NCBI GenBank assembly: GCA_030704615.1
Contig: CM060733.1
Coordinates: forward strand, 66,402,001-66,466,000
Length of the DNA stretch: 64,000 nt
Reading direction: 5' to 3'
Source of the DNA: Takakia lepidozioides
Lineage: Eukaryota; Streptophyta; Takakiopsida; Takakiales; Takakiaceae
A program made the translations under genes and the position numbers. A model generated the notes under the pieces. It saw only the letters and a list, made by a program, of their open reading frames with translations, was not told the origin of the DNA and ran no database searches. Shown in pieces: positions 33,887-45,770 of this stretch; positions within the stretch are counted from its first letter, which is position 1, and each line of letters opens with the position of its first letter.

Positions 33887-35322
33887 AGTGACGACGAGCT
33901 CGGCACGCTGGTGGTATCATCGACAGCTCCAACTCATCGCATGTTTGAATCGCCCAACTTGGGGCGAGAGGGCAAACTTAAACCTTTTGTTGGTGGACGG
34001 GAGGACTTGCAACGAGAGTACGACAGAATAGGCATTGGGGAGGTTGGTGCAGGCGGCATGGCAGGTGAAGAGCGTGAGGACATGAGGACAGCAGATCCGG
34101 CAATGGAGGTTGTTCATGCACATGCAGTAGGGCCCGCCCACGCAAAGAAAAAGAAGAAAGCTAAGCACATGCAATCCCCGGCGAGAGAGCCGTCACGGGC
34201 TGCGGAGGGAGGAGTGAGCAGTGCGCGCGAGGGTGTCAGTTCGCCTCAATCAAAGGTGGTCATCCTGGAGGGCTCCCCTGCTGCTAGCCCTAGTAAGAAA
34301 CAGAAAGCCCGTGAGAGGGCAAAAGAGAGGGCAAAAGAACAGACGAGACAGAATGCTAGCCAGGAGGAAAGAGAAAAGGCCACTGAAGAGGCCAGGGGTG
34401 CCCAAATGACAGATGCCAATGTAAGCGAGGGACGCACAGAGACGGTGGATCCCTCCAAGACACCACAGAGAGGCAGTAACACACCGGTTAGACCATCGAG
34501 AGCAGCCCCTGCAATTACCCATACGGTGGAGAGTGGAGGAGAGGAAAGAACACCAGAAAGAGCACGGATTGTGCAAGTTCGAGGTGAAGCCAGGGAGAGG
34601 GCAGTAGAGACGGGGAGAGTGCTCGAGGTGGCTTCGCAGGTGGCTGACCCTGTTGAGGAGGACGACAGGGAGCTTTCTGACCAGGATGACATCCTCCCGG
34701 ACATCCCCAGGCCCCAAACCCGGAGCATACAGGCTGGATTTGGCGGTCCTGGTGGGCTGCCGGAAAACCCCTCTGCAGCAGACGTCATGTCTGAGGCGGA
34801 TATGAAGTTGGCCGCTGCCAAGACGTTGGAGGCAACCCACAGCAACATTGGCAAGGTGCTGGGGGGCATGGTGTACCCGGCCAAGCTTCGAATTCCCCTT
34901 TGCCGCTTGGTGTCATTGCAGGTGGTGAGACCTGCCCTCCCAGGCGATATCGACAAGCTGAAATTATCTTTCCGGGATGGATATCGAATGGGGTTTGCCG
35001 CAGTTTACGTTTCCATTGAGAACAACCACGGAGCTTCTCGTGCCCACACTTCCGATGAGGTGGACAAATGGGGTCCCCATTGGCAAAGGCGAAATGAGGA
35101 GTTCGAGAGATCGATTGCTACTGATCCTCTTTTCCAGCACTTGTCCGGAAAGATGTTTTACGTGTGGGATGGCAATCATTGCCTCCTGGCATGGATGGAG
35201 CACATAGCCGAAGCCCATCCCAATGACCTCGATTGGCATTTCGCCGTGGAGTGTGTTGTGCTGAAGGTTGCGGGGCCCAAAGATCGTAGTCTTCTCAAAG
35301 CTGCAATGGCGGACATCAACTC
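33887..35322 (+). CDS. DGNHR-family gene copy B, exon 2 with intact ParB/Srx-like domain
   Basis: Acceptor GACAG|AGTGACGACGAG, donor GTAAGT at 35323; open for all of its about 478 codons, unlike copy A. About 320 residues of Lys/Glu/Arg/Ser/Pro-rich linker, with KKKKKAKH and ERAKERAKEQ, precede the domain. The domain opens IPLCRLVSLQVVRPALPGD, continues KLSFRDGYRMG and VSIEN, and includes GKMFYVWDGNHCLLAWM: the Arg of the DGNHR motif is Cys here (TGC against CGC in A), a CpG-type change at a probably important residue. Resemblance to the ParB/Srx fold is by motif only. Confidence 0.68.
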
Positions 35323-35440
35323 GTAAGTTACAACGCCTCTTGCTTTTGGACCCAAAATTTGTAAGTCATTTCATTGCGAATCCTCATATTTGTTCAAAAT
35401 TCCCATTTCAGTATTGTTTGATGGAAATGTGGCATTGCAG

Positions 35441-36583
35441 GGTGACTGAGAATGCCTTCATTGCCACCAACTTATCCCATATGCTCTTCCGAGTGAAGGA
35501 TGTCGGGAAGCAGGGGGTGCAAGAGTTTGTCAATTCGCTCAGTGCCGACCTCCTACGCAAGTCGGAGGCAAAGGCAGACAGAACCTGGTATAGGCTGAGC
35601 GTCGATGCCATGGTGGACTACATATTTCGGGTAAAGCTCCTGACAGTTTTGTTGAGCTAATCTGTCTCTCCTCCCCCAATAGAAGAAAAGGTCTTCACCG
35701 TGATTTCTAATTTCCTCCCCCAATAGAAGAAATTGTGTTGAGCAGGATCTCTAATCTTATGTGCGCATTCTTGACAGACGAAAATACAGCAGGATTTGGC
35801 ACATGCGCGGAGGTTCTACATGGAGTCAGAGGAGAAGAATCCAACCCTCCCGGCACTCAAATCGTATGTCAAAGTTGCGGAGGTGAGGGCCGGCATAAAG
35901 TACAAGTCGCGGATGGTAAAGTACGTGGCCATAGCTGATCCCGCCCTTGGTGCCGACTTTCTGGTGGAGGTGGGGAAGCACTACTCTCGTGCTCTGAAGC
36001 CCACGATGACATTGGAGAAGCTCCATCGTCTAGCCACATCCTGTGTGGATGCAACAGAAAAGGTGATACATTCTTAACCAAATTGTGGTGGCAACAACTC
36101 CTTTTTGTGGTGTTTGGGGCTTACGAATATGCTGGGTGGTTGGACAGTCCCGATGGCTCCAAATCTGGAATGGTTCCCAAAGTACCAGGGACATGTGGAG
36201 CTTCCGCAAACCGGACAAACTCTCTGACCCCACATTTGACATGTGGATGAACCGCATGACATGGTGGTTTCAGGTACTTCCCCACGCTTCGTTTGGGGCT
36301 TCTACTCTAGTAGGGGGTGGATTCATTAGATTTTTTCAGGAAAGCGATCTGATGGAGAATCTCCACAGGTGACGACGAATGCGCAAGAGCAGCTGGACAC
36401 ACGAGCACATCAGTTCAAGATGGAGATATCTCCTGCAGCAGAGAGCCTACGTGACTATGTGACGAGGTATTTTCTGCTCTACAAAACCAACCTATTCTTT
36501 CGGGAGATAGCAGATGCTCACCAGAGCCACGAGTTCACCGACCAGCCGAACGCGGACAAAGCAGCAATGCGCCTTCTGTACAG
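35441..36583 (+). CDS. DGNHR-family gene copy B, exons 3-6
   Basis: Exons 35441-35630, 35778-36062, 36148-36273 and 36369-36583, all with GT-AG introns in the same phases as copy A and all open. Exon 5 reads RWLQIWNGSQSTRDMW and ends WWFQ where A has two stops. Exon 6 (VTTNAQEQLD to RLLYR) is the part that also occurs, diverged, inside gypsy G2 at 48.58 kb. Confidence 0.68.
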
Positions 36584-36649
36584 GTACATACGCGCTGCCT
36601 TTCTTTCAAGTCCTTGCATTTCAGGATGTTAGAGGCCTCATGTGGTGTT

Positions 36650-37495
36650 AGGGAAAATGGCGCCGAATTTCCAGTCAGGGCTCCGAAAATGGCTAAGTCC
36701 CTAGACTGGCTGGCCCTGAACTGGAAATTCGGCGCCATTTTCTAGTTCTAGGCCCTATTGCCGTTCAGGGACTTGGCCATTTTCGGGCTAAGTCCCTAGA
36801 CTGGCTGGCCCGGAACTGGAAATTTTCCAGTTCTAGGCCCTATTGCCGTTCAGGGACTTAGCCATTTTTGGGCTAAGTCCCTAGACTCGCTGGCCCTGAA
36901 GTGGAAATTCGGCACCATTTTCCAGTTCCAGGCCCTATTGCCGTTCAGGGACTTAGCCATTTTCGGGCTAAGTCCCTAGGGTGGCTGGCCCTGAAGTGGA
37001 AATTCGGCGCTATTTTCCAGTTCTAGGCCCTATTGCCGTTCAGGGACTTAGCCATTTTCGGGCTAAGTCCCTAGACTGGCTCGCCCCGAACTGGAAATTC
37101 GGCGCCATTTTCCAGTTCTAGGCCCTATTGCCGTTCAGGGACGTAGCCATTTTCGGGCTAAGTCCCTAGGGTGGCTGGCCCTGAACTGGAAATTCGGCGC
37201 CATTTTCCAGTTCTAGGCCCTATTGCCGTTCAGGGACTTAGCCATTTTCGGGCTAAGTCCCTAGGGTGGCTGGTCCTGAACTGGAAATTCGGCGCCATTT
37301 TTCCAGTTCTAGGCCCTATTGCGGTTCTGGGACTTGGCCATCTTCGGGCCAAACCAGGAAAAATGGCGCCGAATTTCCAGTTCAGGGCTCCCAAGATGGC
37401 TAAGTCCCTAGGGTGGCAGTCACCGAAAACCGAAATTCGGCGCCATTTTTCCATTTCTAGGCCCACTCACATCCGCCCCAACCTGGGAAAATGGT
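36650..37495. repeat. 95-bp palindromic array in intron 6 (copy B)
   Basis: GGAAATTCGG at 36903, 36998, 37093, 37188 and 37283: spacing is exactly 95 bp. One unit near 36818 lacks 10 bp (CGGCGCCATT). Each unit has the GGCGCC hairpin and the GGACTTAGCC/GGGCTAAGTCC stem. Confidence 0.93.
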
Positions 37496-37542
37496 GCCGA
37501 ATATGCATTTCAGGGACCTCATTGTGTTTTTCATGAATGCAG

Positions 37543-38360
37543 GTAGTGCAAGTTCTCCCTTTTGGAGAAAGGTCATCTGTCTTTCGAGCCACCATTCTTC
37601 CTGGCATGGAGGAACCTTGGGGCTGACTCCATGTACACTGACGATATTGTGAAGGAGTGGCATCTGGAACATTTGCGTGATTGCCCTTGGTATGTGGACC
37701 TTCCGCCCGGCTCGCTCGACCCATCCAAGTTTCAATTGAAGCTGGATGCTGAATTCCGACGAAACCGGGCTCCGCTGCCTCCGTTGGGTGCAAAAGAGGC
37801 AAAAGCGCTTGCGAACTCTAGGAAAGCGGCAGAGCTTGCTCAGGCAGGAATTCAGGAGAAATTGCATGAGAAGAGTAAAGGCCAAAGGAAAAGGACAAGG
37901 AAACAGGTGAGTGCAGTAACACCCAAAAAGAAGAAAACCATCGGGGCATCGGAGGAGGCGCAGGAGGGGACCTAAGAGAGTGACTCGGACGACGACTTTG
38001 TTCAAGGTCCTGCGACTGCTGTTGCTCCTACCCAGTCACCGGTCGTCCGGGTTCCCAAGTCAGTTCGGAGTGGGACTGGCTCTGCCAAGAAGTTGGCATT
38101 TGAGGGCGAGCCTACACGGCGGTATTCGGCGGTGACGTTTACGCACAGGCCAAAGCTAGAACCTCCAACCATCATCCAATGCGTCAATGAGAGCTTCCTT
38201 GATGCTCTCGCTGCCAGGGCGAAGAAGGTGGCACACAGCAAGTCTCTGGCGGAGCAGAAGGGGAAAGCCAAGAAGAGGGCTGGCGCTACAGAGCCTAAAG
38301 ACACCCCTGGTTTTGAAGCCATGATGGGATCGAGGCCGAGGAGCCCCCGGTTTACGAGTG
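37543..38360 (+). pseudogene. DGNHR-family gene copy B, exon 7 with two stops
   Basis: Same exon as 7241-8025. Its second codon is TAG (37544-37546; TAC in A), and TAA at 37973-37975 replaces a CAA of copy A. After 38327 the sequence differs from A and reads GSRPRSPRFTS before a GTGAGT donor at about 38357. Confidence 0.65.
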
Positions 38361-38483
38361 AGTGGTGGCATTGTAAGTTGCCTCCAGATTTCGTGAGGCA
38401 CCTCCCTCCGCTCTCTTATTTCAATGAAAACCCTTTCTGGTTGTGCTGGTATTGACATTCTTGAAGTGGATTTGTTCTTACTG

Positions 38484-38946
38484 TAGGATGTCAAGTACTG
38501 CCGGAGGGACGTCTACACCGGAGTTCATGGGCAGGAGGAACGTGCCTTTTTTTGCCAGGGGGGATTTCATGCCTAGTCCAGAAAGGGAGTACATCCTTCC
38601 TACTTATGCTGCCCGGCTTGCTTTGGTGTCCATTAGGAGGTGTTCCGAACCTAGTCGTGTACAGCAGATTTTAGACGAGGCAAGCCTCAAGAAAATGAAG
38701 ATGAGGGAGGAGGCAACAGCTATTAGAGGCCGTCGGGCTCGTAGATTTGTCTTGGATTCTGCTGAGGAAAGTGGGGGAGAAGACGCAGAAGATTCCCAGG
38801 AGGTGAGGTGGACAGTCCCCCAAGGAGAGGACGGGATTTTTGAGAGGCATAGTGGAACTGATGCATCACAGAGCTCGGAGGATGAGGGGGATGAGGGGGA
38901 TGAGGAAGAAGGTGGGGCAAGTTCCTCGGAGGGTGTAGGAGAGTAG
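38484..38946 (+). CDS. Probable last exon of gene copy B (acidic C-terminus)
   Basis: Follows TACTGTAG|GATGTC. From the ATG at about 38488 the frame reads MSSTAGGTSTPEFMGRRNVP, then REYILPTYAARLALVSIRR, and ends in a long acidic tail (EDEGDEGDEEEGG) before TAG. AATAAA at about 39011 could be the polyadenylation signal. Phase with the preceding exon does not fit the most obvious splice sites, so this could be a separate gene. No known domain. Confidence 0.45.
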
Positions 38947-40440
38947 TGCCCATTCCGGCTATGACAGTTAGAACACACTTGTATAGACGTGGCTTGCCAC
39001 AAAATTTGCAATAAAATGTTGCATTTCAAGTCCACTGGTGCCACATTCCAACTTCACATGACCCTATTTCCGTGCCTCCTAACCCTATTTCCGTGGACTC
39101 ACAATGGTCTGCTCATGCTTTTTTTTTTTTCCGCTCATGCTCATGCCGCTCATGAAATAGCAGCCCCCGTGGGGACTGATACCCCAGGGCTATGAGGTCT
39201 CATTCCAGCTAGGACCTCCTTTGGTGACTTTCTGTCAAGGCCCCCCGAGAACATTTGTCAATATATCAAAATGAGAAGGTGAAAAGGAGAAGGGTAAGGG
39301 TAGATGGTGTGTACAAGAACCACTAAGTACACTGATCAGATAAAGAGAGGGAAGAGAATACATGTCATGTCAAGACATGGACAAGACCGCTAAGGTCATT
39401 GTCATTGAAAGACAAAACAGCCCTTTACAGGGCACCATCTAACATTTCCTTTCATGTTTACAATCTCATTTGAATACCCCATTACATTTCAGGGTCTCTG
39501 AAAAAACAGGGTGGGAGGGTGGGATTCCAGGTCAGTCATGTCATGAAAGCACCATAGTTTGCACCATCATCTCAAAAATTCATTTCAAACTCATTTCAAA
39601 AACCAGATTGCAGGTTTGGTTTGAAGTTGATGTTTTAGAACCAAGATACAAGCAAGATTCTTAAAAAGGAAGAAGAAACAACAAGGTTGAGCCCCCTTAA
39701 GCAGGTATAGGCCTGGAATGGTATTTTAAGGCCTCATAAAATAGCTCTGCCAAGGTGAAAGAGCAGCTCAGAAACCCCTGTTTGTTATCAAGCCATGAAA
39801 CCAAAATGATATGAGGGCCTTGAAGAATGTGTGTTATCTATCAAAGCCTATCCTTTTGATCCATCAGAGTCATACCAAGAAGTTTCATTTCAGAGCCAAG
39901 TATCAAAGCAGTCAAAGTAATAACTGCTATTTTGTACCCTTGTACCCTTCATAGCTTAACTCCTACACATGCAAATGTGGTTGTAAAAACCAGAAACAGG
40001 GGTAAGGAGAGAAGCAGATCCTCATTGGAGCCATCTTGGAGCAGGTCTGAAGCGGCATGGTGGCAGTTTGAAACAGCAAATGGCATCAACAGCTTAGGCA
40101 ACAGCAGAATCCACATTTGCAAGAACAGGAGCTGCAAGCTTCAAGAAATCAAGACAAGTGAAGACCCTCACCTGTGCCCGTCCCAAAAACCACCACATAG
40201 CGATGTGTGTTAGTGAGGATGCAGCAGGTGAGTGGCAGGTCTTCACAGTTGCTATCCATGTCAGTGTTGAATTCTAAAGCATGTACAGATCACAATTCAA
40301 GCAAGGGTAAACTCAAAAAACCTTGAGTGTTTGTGGTATGCCCTGCGCCATGGCGTCCAATAGATCGTCTCCAACAAAACGCAATCAAAGTAGAAGCGTT
40401 CACAGATAGAGAATGGCTCATACAAAAAGATAGCAACATG
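38947..40440. other. Intergenic region with a TTTCATGAGC terminus fragment
   Basis: No gene recognised. At 39130-39167 the sequence CCGCTCATGCTCATGCCGC followed by TCATGAAATAGC is the reverse complement of the start of the direct repeats at 23812 and 26362. The rest is unique-looking AT-rich DNA. Confidence 0.5.
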
Positions 40441-41300
40441 TAGCGGTTTATTGTGGAACTTGTTCAGGTTTGTGTTATTGAAGATGAGGTGAAAAAAAAA
40501 CACATGGTCATTGTGATTGCTTATTTAGGGTGTCTTTGTGAAGAAGAGGTAAAAAAAAACATTGAGCTATCCTTGTGAAACTTGTTTAGGATTATGTTAT
40601 TGAAGAAGAGGTGGAAAAAAAATCAGATGGTCATCATGAATGCTTATATAGGGTTTGTTTGTGAAGAAGAGGTGAAAAAAAAAGTTAAGCTCTATCATTG
40701 TCAAACTTGTTCAGGTTTCTGTTATTGAAGAAGAGGTGAAAAAATAAATCAGATGGTCATTATGAATGTTTATTTAGGGTTTGTTTGTGAAGAAGAGGTG
40801 AAAAAATTGAGCTCTCATTCTCAAACTTGTTAAGGTTTCTGTTATTGAAGAAGAGGTGAAAAAAATATTAGATGGTCATCATGAATGCTTATTTAGGGTT
40901 TGTTTGTGAAGAAGAGGTGAAAAAAAAGTTGAGCTCTATCATTGTCAAACTTGTTCAGGTTTCTGTTATTGAAGAAGAGGTGAAAAAAAACCAGATGGTC
41001 ATCATGAATGCTTATTTAGGGTTTGTTTGTGAAGAAGAGGTGAAAAAAATTGAGCTCTATCATTGTCAATCTTGTTCAGGTTTCTGTTGATGAAAAAGAG
41101 GTGAAAAAAAAATCATATGGTCATCATGAATGCTTATTTAGGGTTTGTTTGTATAGAGGACGTGGAAAACAAATGATTTGTCATTGTGAAACTTGTTCAG
41201 GTGCCTGTTATTCAAGAAGAAGTGGAAAAAAAAACAGATGGTCATCATGAAGCTCATTTACGCAATGCTTCTGTAGAGGTCGTGAAAAAATAAAATGAGC
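40440..41300. repeat. About 122-bp minisatellite
   Basis: Seven or so units with landmark TGTTATTGAAGAAGAGGTGA near 40475, 40598, 40720, 40842, 40965, 41085 and 41208. Each unit also contains GATGGTCATCATGAATGC and a run of A. Open frames here (VIEEEVKKN and the like) follow from the repeat. Confidence 0.92.
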
Positions 41301-41342
41301 TTTCATACTGACACTTGTCCATGTTTGGCAGGCCCGCGAAAA

Positions 41343-41344
<2 letters not shown>

Positions 41345-41377
<33 letters not shown>
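41345..41377. repeat. Poly-T run (33 nt)
   Basis: Uninterrupted T tract just beyond the 3' end of MULE2. It could be the A-tail of a reverse-strand retroposed sequence or simple-sequence expansion. Confidence 0.9.
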
Positions 41378-41378
<1 letters not shown>

Positions 41379-41587
41379 TGGCTCGGGGCGATATTGGGGG
41401 TTGGGGCAGAAGTGGTGTGCGTTGACACACTCAATTTTAGAGGCTCGTTAACCAAACCCGATGAAAAAATAAACTACCTTTCATAACGAGACATCGTCTG
41501 CTTGTCCAGATTTAAGAATTGTGTATATATGTTCTACCAACAAGGCAGCCCTTTCCGACATTGCGAAAAATCGCAACATATGCAACA

Positions 41588-41893
41588 CTACTCGATATTG
41601 CCAATGTCTCGCTGCAAAAATGTCCGTACCTCACCAGGACCTAGCGTCGCCTGGTGAATGATTTGGTCTCTTTTGGGATCACAATACATCCTGCGCAAAA
41701 AGATGTAGTAAAGATGCTTACAGGGAACCCATTTCCCTCTCTTTCCTATAGCTTCCTCACGCATGCACACGAAGTCGGGACAGGTACACCCCGGAAAATT
41801 TCCCACCGTCACCTGATGGGCCCTGTCGCGCAAAATAGACCCAGATGTGACCAAAGTATAAACCCGTCCATACCCAGGTGAAGGTACTTCCAT
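41588..41893 (-). CDS. MULE2 C-terminal SWIM zinc-finger segment
   Basis: CTCPDF...VPCKHLYYIFLRRM gives the CxCx(n)CxH signature. The segment is open throughout and ends at a stop after FLQRDIGNIE. Confidence 0.8.
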   Translation of the reverse strand: MEVPSPGYGRVYTLVTSGSILRDRAHQVTVGNFPGCTCPDFVCMREEAIGKRGKWVPCKHLYYIFLRRMYCDPKRDQIIHQATLGPGEVRTFLQRDIGNIE

Positions 41894-44800
41894 AGTTCAT
41901 GTTACCCGAGCCTGAAGTAGTCTGGCCGATTCCACCTTCACATTGTGATCAGGCCCCGAAGCCACCCGATGCACTGTTTTGCCATTCCTTCTCGTGGGAT
42001 GCGAAGTATCGTCTAGAGGAGGCACCATAGCAGCAAGGCCACCAAGAGTCGACGCCACAGATCGATGCAGACGAAAGCCGACATCCTCCAACTTGCCAAT
42101 CTCCAGTGCTGTTAGGGAGGTTCCCAGCCGCACTGGCCAAATGGTGGGTGGGGGAGGCTTAGCAATGCAGGAGTCGCGGACGGTACAATTCACACAGCGA
42201 GCCATATCGTCCGGGCAGAACCAGAATTTGTGCGTCTTTGACTCCTTTGACATATATGGCCGAATCAAACTTGTGAACGTCGGAGCTGGAGTACCCGCTG
42301 AGCCTTTGGCTATCCTGGACTTACACTTTTCATAACTAATGGCCCTCACTGCAGTGCAGCCAACTCTAGACCCTGGAGTAGTTCGCTCGATGTGCCATTC
42401 AGAGTCAGCACAAGGTGACTCATGCACTGCCCCCCTGTGGTCCTGCTGGAAACCCGCAATTACAGGGGTTGCAGGTAGAGGACAGGTCTTTGTGGAAGAG
42501 GATGCACGAGCAGCCTCTTTCCTACTGGACGCCATGCTTTTGTAGTGGAGAAATTTTGGGTACAGAGAAGTTGTCTCTGTCATGGCGATGTGAATCCATA
42601 TCTGATCCTGGAGGTGTATTTAGCTTGCGTTTGCAAGTCCCAAACCTTTCCTCTCCTTCCAGATGGGGCTCCCTTGATTGGAGAGGCGAGCCCATTGTGC
42701 ACCTGTTCACTGCCTTTGCCATCTTTGTTGAATCCCCGGACCTTCTTGCAGCCCTCAGCATCAACTCTGCTGTATCTGGTCCCTTGCCCCCACATCGCCC
42801 CCTGAGGAAGTCACGATATCTTGTTTGCTGGGTTAGAGCTCGTACCAGATCATCTGTTGTAGCAATGTACAAATCTCTTCCTGCTTTGCCAGATTGTTGC
42901 TTCCAGGCGGCGTGAATGCTTTCTGGCATGTTGCAGGACGGCATGTCCGCAATGTCCTCAAGGGACATGTCCTGTGAAAGGAAAATGAAAGAGCGTCATT
43001 CATGCAAGCGCGGACTGTTCTGGGAACAAGGAAATAAACTGGGCACATACAAGGGATTGCAGAGGTGAAAGGCAGCTTACAGTAGTCATGAAAGCCCCCC
43101 ATTGCCTGTATGTGAAGTGCCAGAAGACCAACCAGTCTTCCAATTCTTTGACACCGTCCTGATCAGTAGCCCCTGACGAGAACCACCATGCTCACTGTCT
43201 GGTACATGGTCTCAGCCTCTTCCATTGTAGTCGCATTCTTATACATGAAGCAGAGCCTCATGTGCTCCGCCTACATATCTCTTTTGATGCACCTCTTCGT
43301 ATGTTTCTGCAGGGACTGAGTCCAGTGGAATAGACATGTGCGCTCCCTATTAGGCATGGGTACCTTTGGATCACCAGATCCAAAAACTCGGCGCACAACG
43401 TTGAAGTTAGCCTGTGCACTATCCGCCATAAACCCGTTGAAATTTATGCCTGTATGTCCATTGGACTCCATGACTGAAAGCAAACAATTCCACATTATCA
43501 TTTGGGACTCTGTATCTTCAGACTGCATGTCACAGATGGCAATTGTCATTATTCTTTGGTAGTTTGGATCGTAAACATGGCAAGACATGGTTGTCCAGCC
43601 CTTCACTCGTTTGCAATGATCGAACATCATCCAGGCTTTCTCCAGATCCCCCCCTGGTTGCATACGTCTGGCCAGGCTGACGCCACTGCCCTCGCCCAGC
43701 GTAGACATCTTGAACAAGTAAACCTTTGAAGACCCCTAACCCGGGAATACGCTAGATTGGATAAAGTCATATTGACTTATTCGTTTGAGCTCCATAATGC
43801 TGTCGATGGACCCTGTGTTTCCACCGCGCACTCTCAATGCATTCACCTGATTCCTAATATTAGGGGAGCTCAACACGAAGAAGTGATCCATCACTGCATC
43901 CAAAGACGCCCCCTCAAGTCTTGAGCTGGATTCGCTTCCTTGCCCCAGAATGTGCCTCTCTAGGAAACTTTTGCTGGCAGCCAGCGCTATGGCAGATGGT
44001 TTGGCTGAAGGGGACTTTGCAAACTCCTCCACGACAAGCCCACGCGCCAACTCCACACTATCTCTGCAATCATCGTGAGACACAGGATGGTCGTGAGTCC
44101 CAAAATGAATGTAGGCTTGAGTCATGGTTTTGCAACGGTGAATAACGTAGTACATGCGAGCAGGGCAATGTGCAATGCAGGAGGGGGCCACCTTGCAGAA
44201 CTTACAAACAAATGTACTGGCAGACAGTGCGGCACAACCTGGGATAAAAGGATTGTCGGAGAGTCCTTCCCACTCACTCTCATTTTTAGCACTGCTCTTC
44301 ATGAAACGCAGGCAACTTGCATTCACACATCTCAGATGCCCCACACAAATGCTCCTTCTGAATGTCAAGTTTACATCGTTGTGGATATTGGACATTTTGG
44401 TTCTGCACCATGGATGGCCGTCATGCTTTTTATCCATTCCTTGCAAGAGACCTGCGAGGCCCCCAACACAAGTTGGTGGATTTAGTTCAAAGAGGATGTC
44501 ACCGTCAAAGGAAGGTAGGAAAGGAACCCTTTTTGTTGCGAATGAATCCCACAGTATCCCTGCGATCTCGTTTTTGGATCCTGGTTTTCCTGACAATGCT
44601 TTCAGATGTGGGATGATGCTAACGATTCTTGAACATCGACGTCCCCTTCAGGAAGATTGTTCATGGGAGCTAGTATTTCCGCCAATTCATCATCCAAGGA
44701 ATCCGACAGTGTCACAAAAGTTGTTGAAGTGGTGTCCTCATGCTTCACAGTCACTTGCCGCTTTCCTTGAACGACAGAGGCAATTGTCCCAGGAGTCACA

Positions 44801-44985
44801 ATGGAGCCACCGGATTGTCTCCTTTCACTTTGGAACACACGATATTTTCCAGGAAGAACTCTCCATTCCTTGTGTTTCTGTGCAACGTGCGGTTTCTGGA
44901 ACAACGTTCTTTGAACGTTTCCCTCCAAGTCATAGATCTCTTTCTCGACAGAAACACAACCAATGTCAAGCTTGAACCTTGCTGC
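41588..44985 (-). pseudogene. MULE2: Mutator-like transposase gene, main part
   Basis: Paralogue of MULE1 on the reverse strand. From 5': an N-terminal region 44985-44602 (ARFKLDIGCVSVEKEIYD); the zinc-finger part 44596-43736 (DKKHDGHPWC, CKFCKVAPSC, H.H); the DDE core 43717-43271 (MMFDHCKRVKGW, IMTIAICDMQSED, GFMADSAQANF); a linker 42968-41897 (MPSCNMPESIHAAW, KFWFCPDDMARC); and a SWIM finger 41893-41588. Lesions: TAG at 43736-43738 where MULE1 has CAG, a stop near 43268, and a frame change near 42560. Its N-terminus is separated from the rest by gypsy G2 and resumes at 50926. Confidence 0.8.
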
Positions 44986-44990
44986 CAGAA
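44986..44990. repeat. Target-site duplication of G2, left
   Basis: CAGAA immediately before the 5' LTR, identical to 50921-50925. Confidence 0.9.
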
Positions 44991-45715
44991 TGTCGCGGCC
45001 CTTGGCCTTGAGGGCAGGGGGTCGGGACACAAGAGGGGCTGCCCCTGTGGTGGGGGCAGTGGCAGCGATAGGTATGGGGGGCTGAAGCACCCTTGAGTGC
45101 CCAAGGCACTCAAGGAGGCGGAGGCGCTCACTAGGTGGAGCCCCGCACACCGGGTTGCGGTGGGGGTGGCTCCACAAGGGGTGGTGGTAGCTTAGCGGGA
45201 CTTAGTGGGGGTGGCATAGGACTCACCATGGGGAGGAGACCTCGTGGTGGGAGTCGTGGGGAGTCTTGGGACTCATCACGGTCCATAGGGGCCGTGGTGG
45301 GTGGGCCAAGACTCACCGCGACTCATCACCGGGAGTCGAGGGTGTTCGTGGTGGTTCGCCATAAAATGGCATGGTTGTTTGTGAAACCCCTGCGGACAGC
45401 TACAGAAGTATATATAGGGAGTAGTAACCCCGAGAACGGTGCAAGCCCGTTGGTGACAAAAAACTAGTGAGTAAGCGAGCGAGCCGGAAAGCAACCAAAG
45501 AGTGGGGAGCTGTTCCGGACTGCCAACTACCAAAGGGAATTCCGCCGGTTCCAAATCGTTGGAGGGTTCTTTGGGAGATCAAAGGGGGACTGTTATGCCC
45601 CGGTGAGCAGCCGAAGCTCCAAGTTGGCCCGGCGGCCAGGTTGGGAGTTAGGCGCGCGCATCAAGCGAGTGACTATGACTTGAGGGGGGAGCTCACGGAA
45701 GTGAGGTGCGCGACA
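44991..45715 (+). repeat. G2 5' LTR
   Basis: 725 bp, TGTCGCG...CGCGACA, with TATATATAGGG near 45413 as the likely promoter. Confidence 0.92.
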
Positions 45716-45717
45716 CT

Positions 45718-45729
45718 TGGTATCAGAGC
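45718..45729 (+). other. G2 primer-binding site (initiator tRNA-Met)
   Basis: TGGTATCAGAGC two bases after the LTR is the complement of the 3' end of plant initiator tRNA-Met, the usual primer of Ty3/gypsy elements. Confidence 0.9.
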
Positions 45730-45770
45730 TTAGAGTTCAGTGCGCAATCGTCCTTGGGATTGGCCTCATC

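Larger units (their letters stand above)
32273..38327. repeat. Segmental duplication, copy B
   Basis: Direct duplicate of 1-8025, without the 2.2-kb transposon and with more 95-bp units in intron 6. Confidence 0.92.

Noticed and set aside
40872-41250. Repeat peptide ORFs (VIEEEVKKN) as a repeat protein gene
   Set aside because: They follow the 122-bp minisatellite exactly; the frame breaks with each A-run length change.
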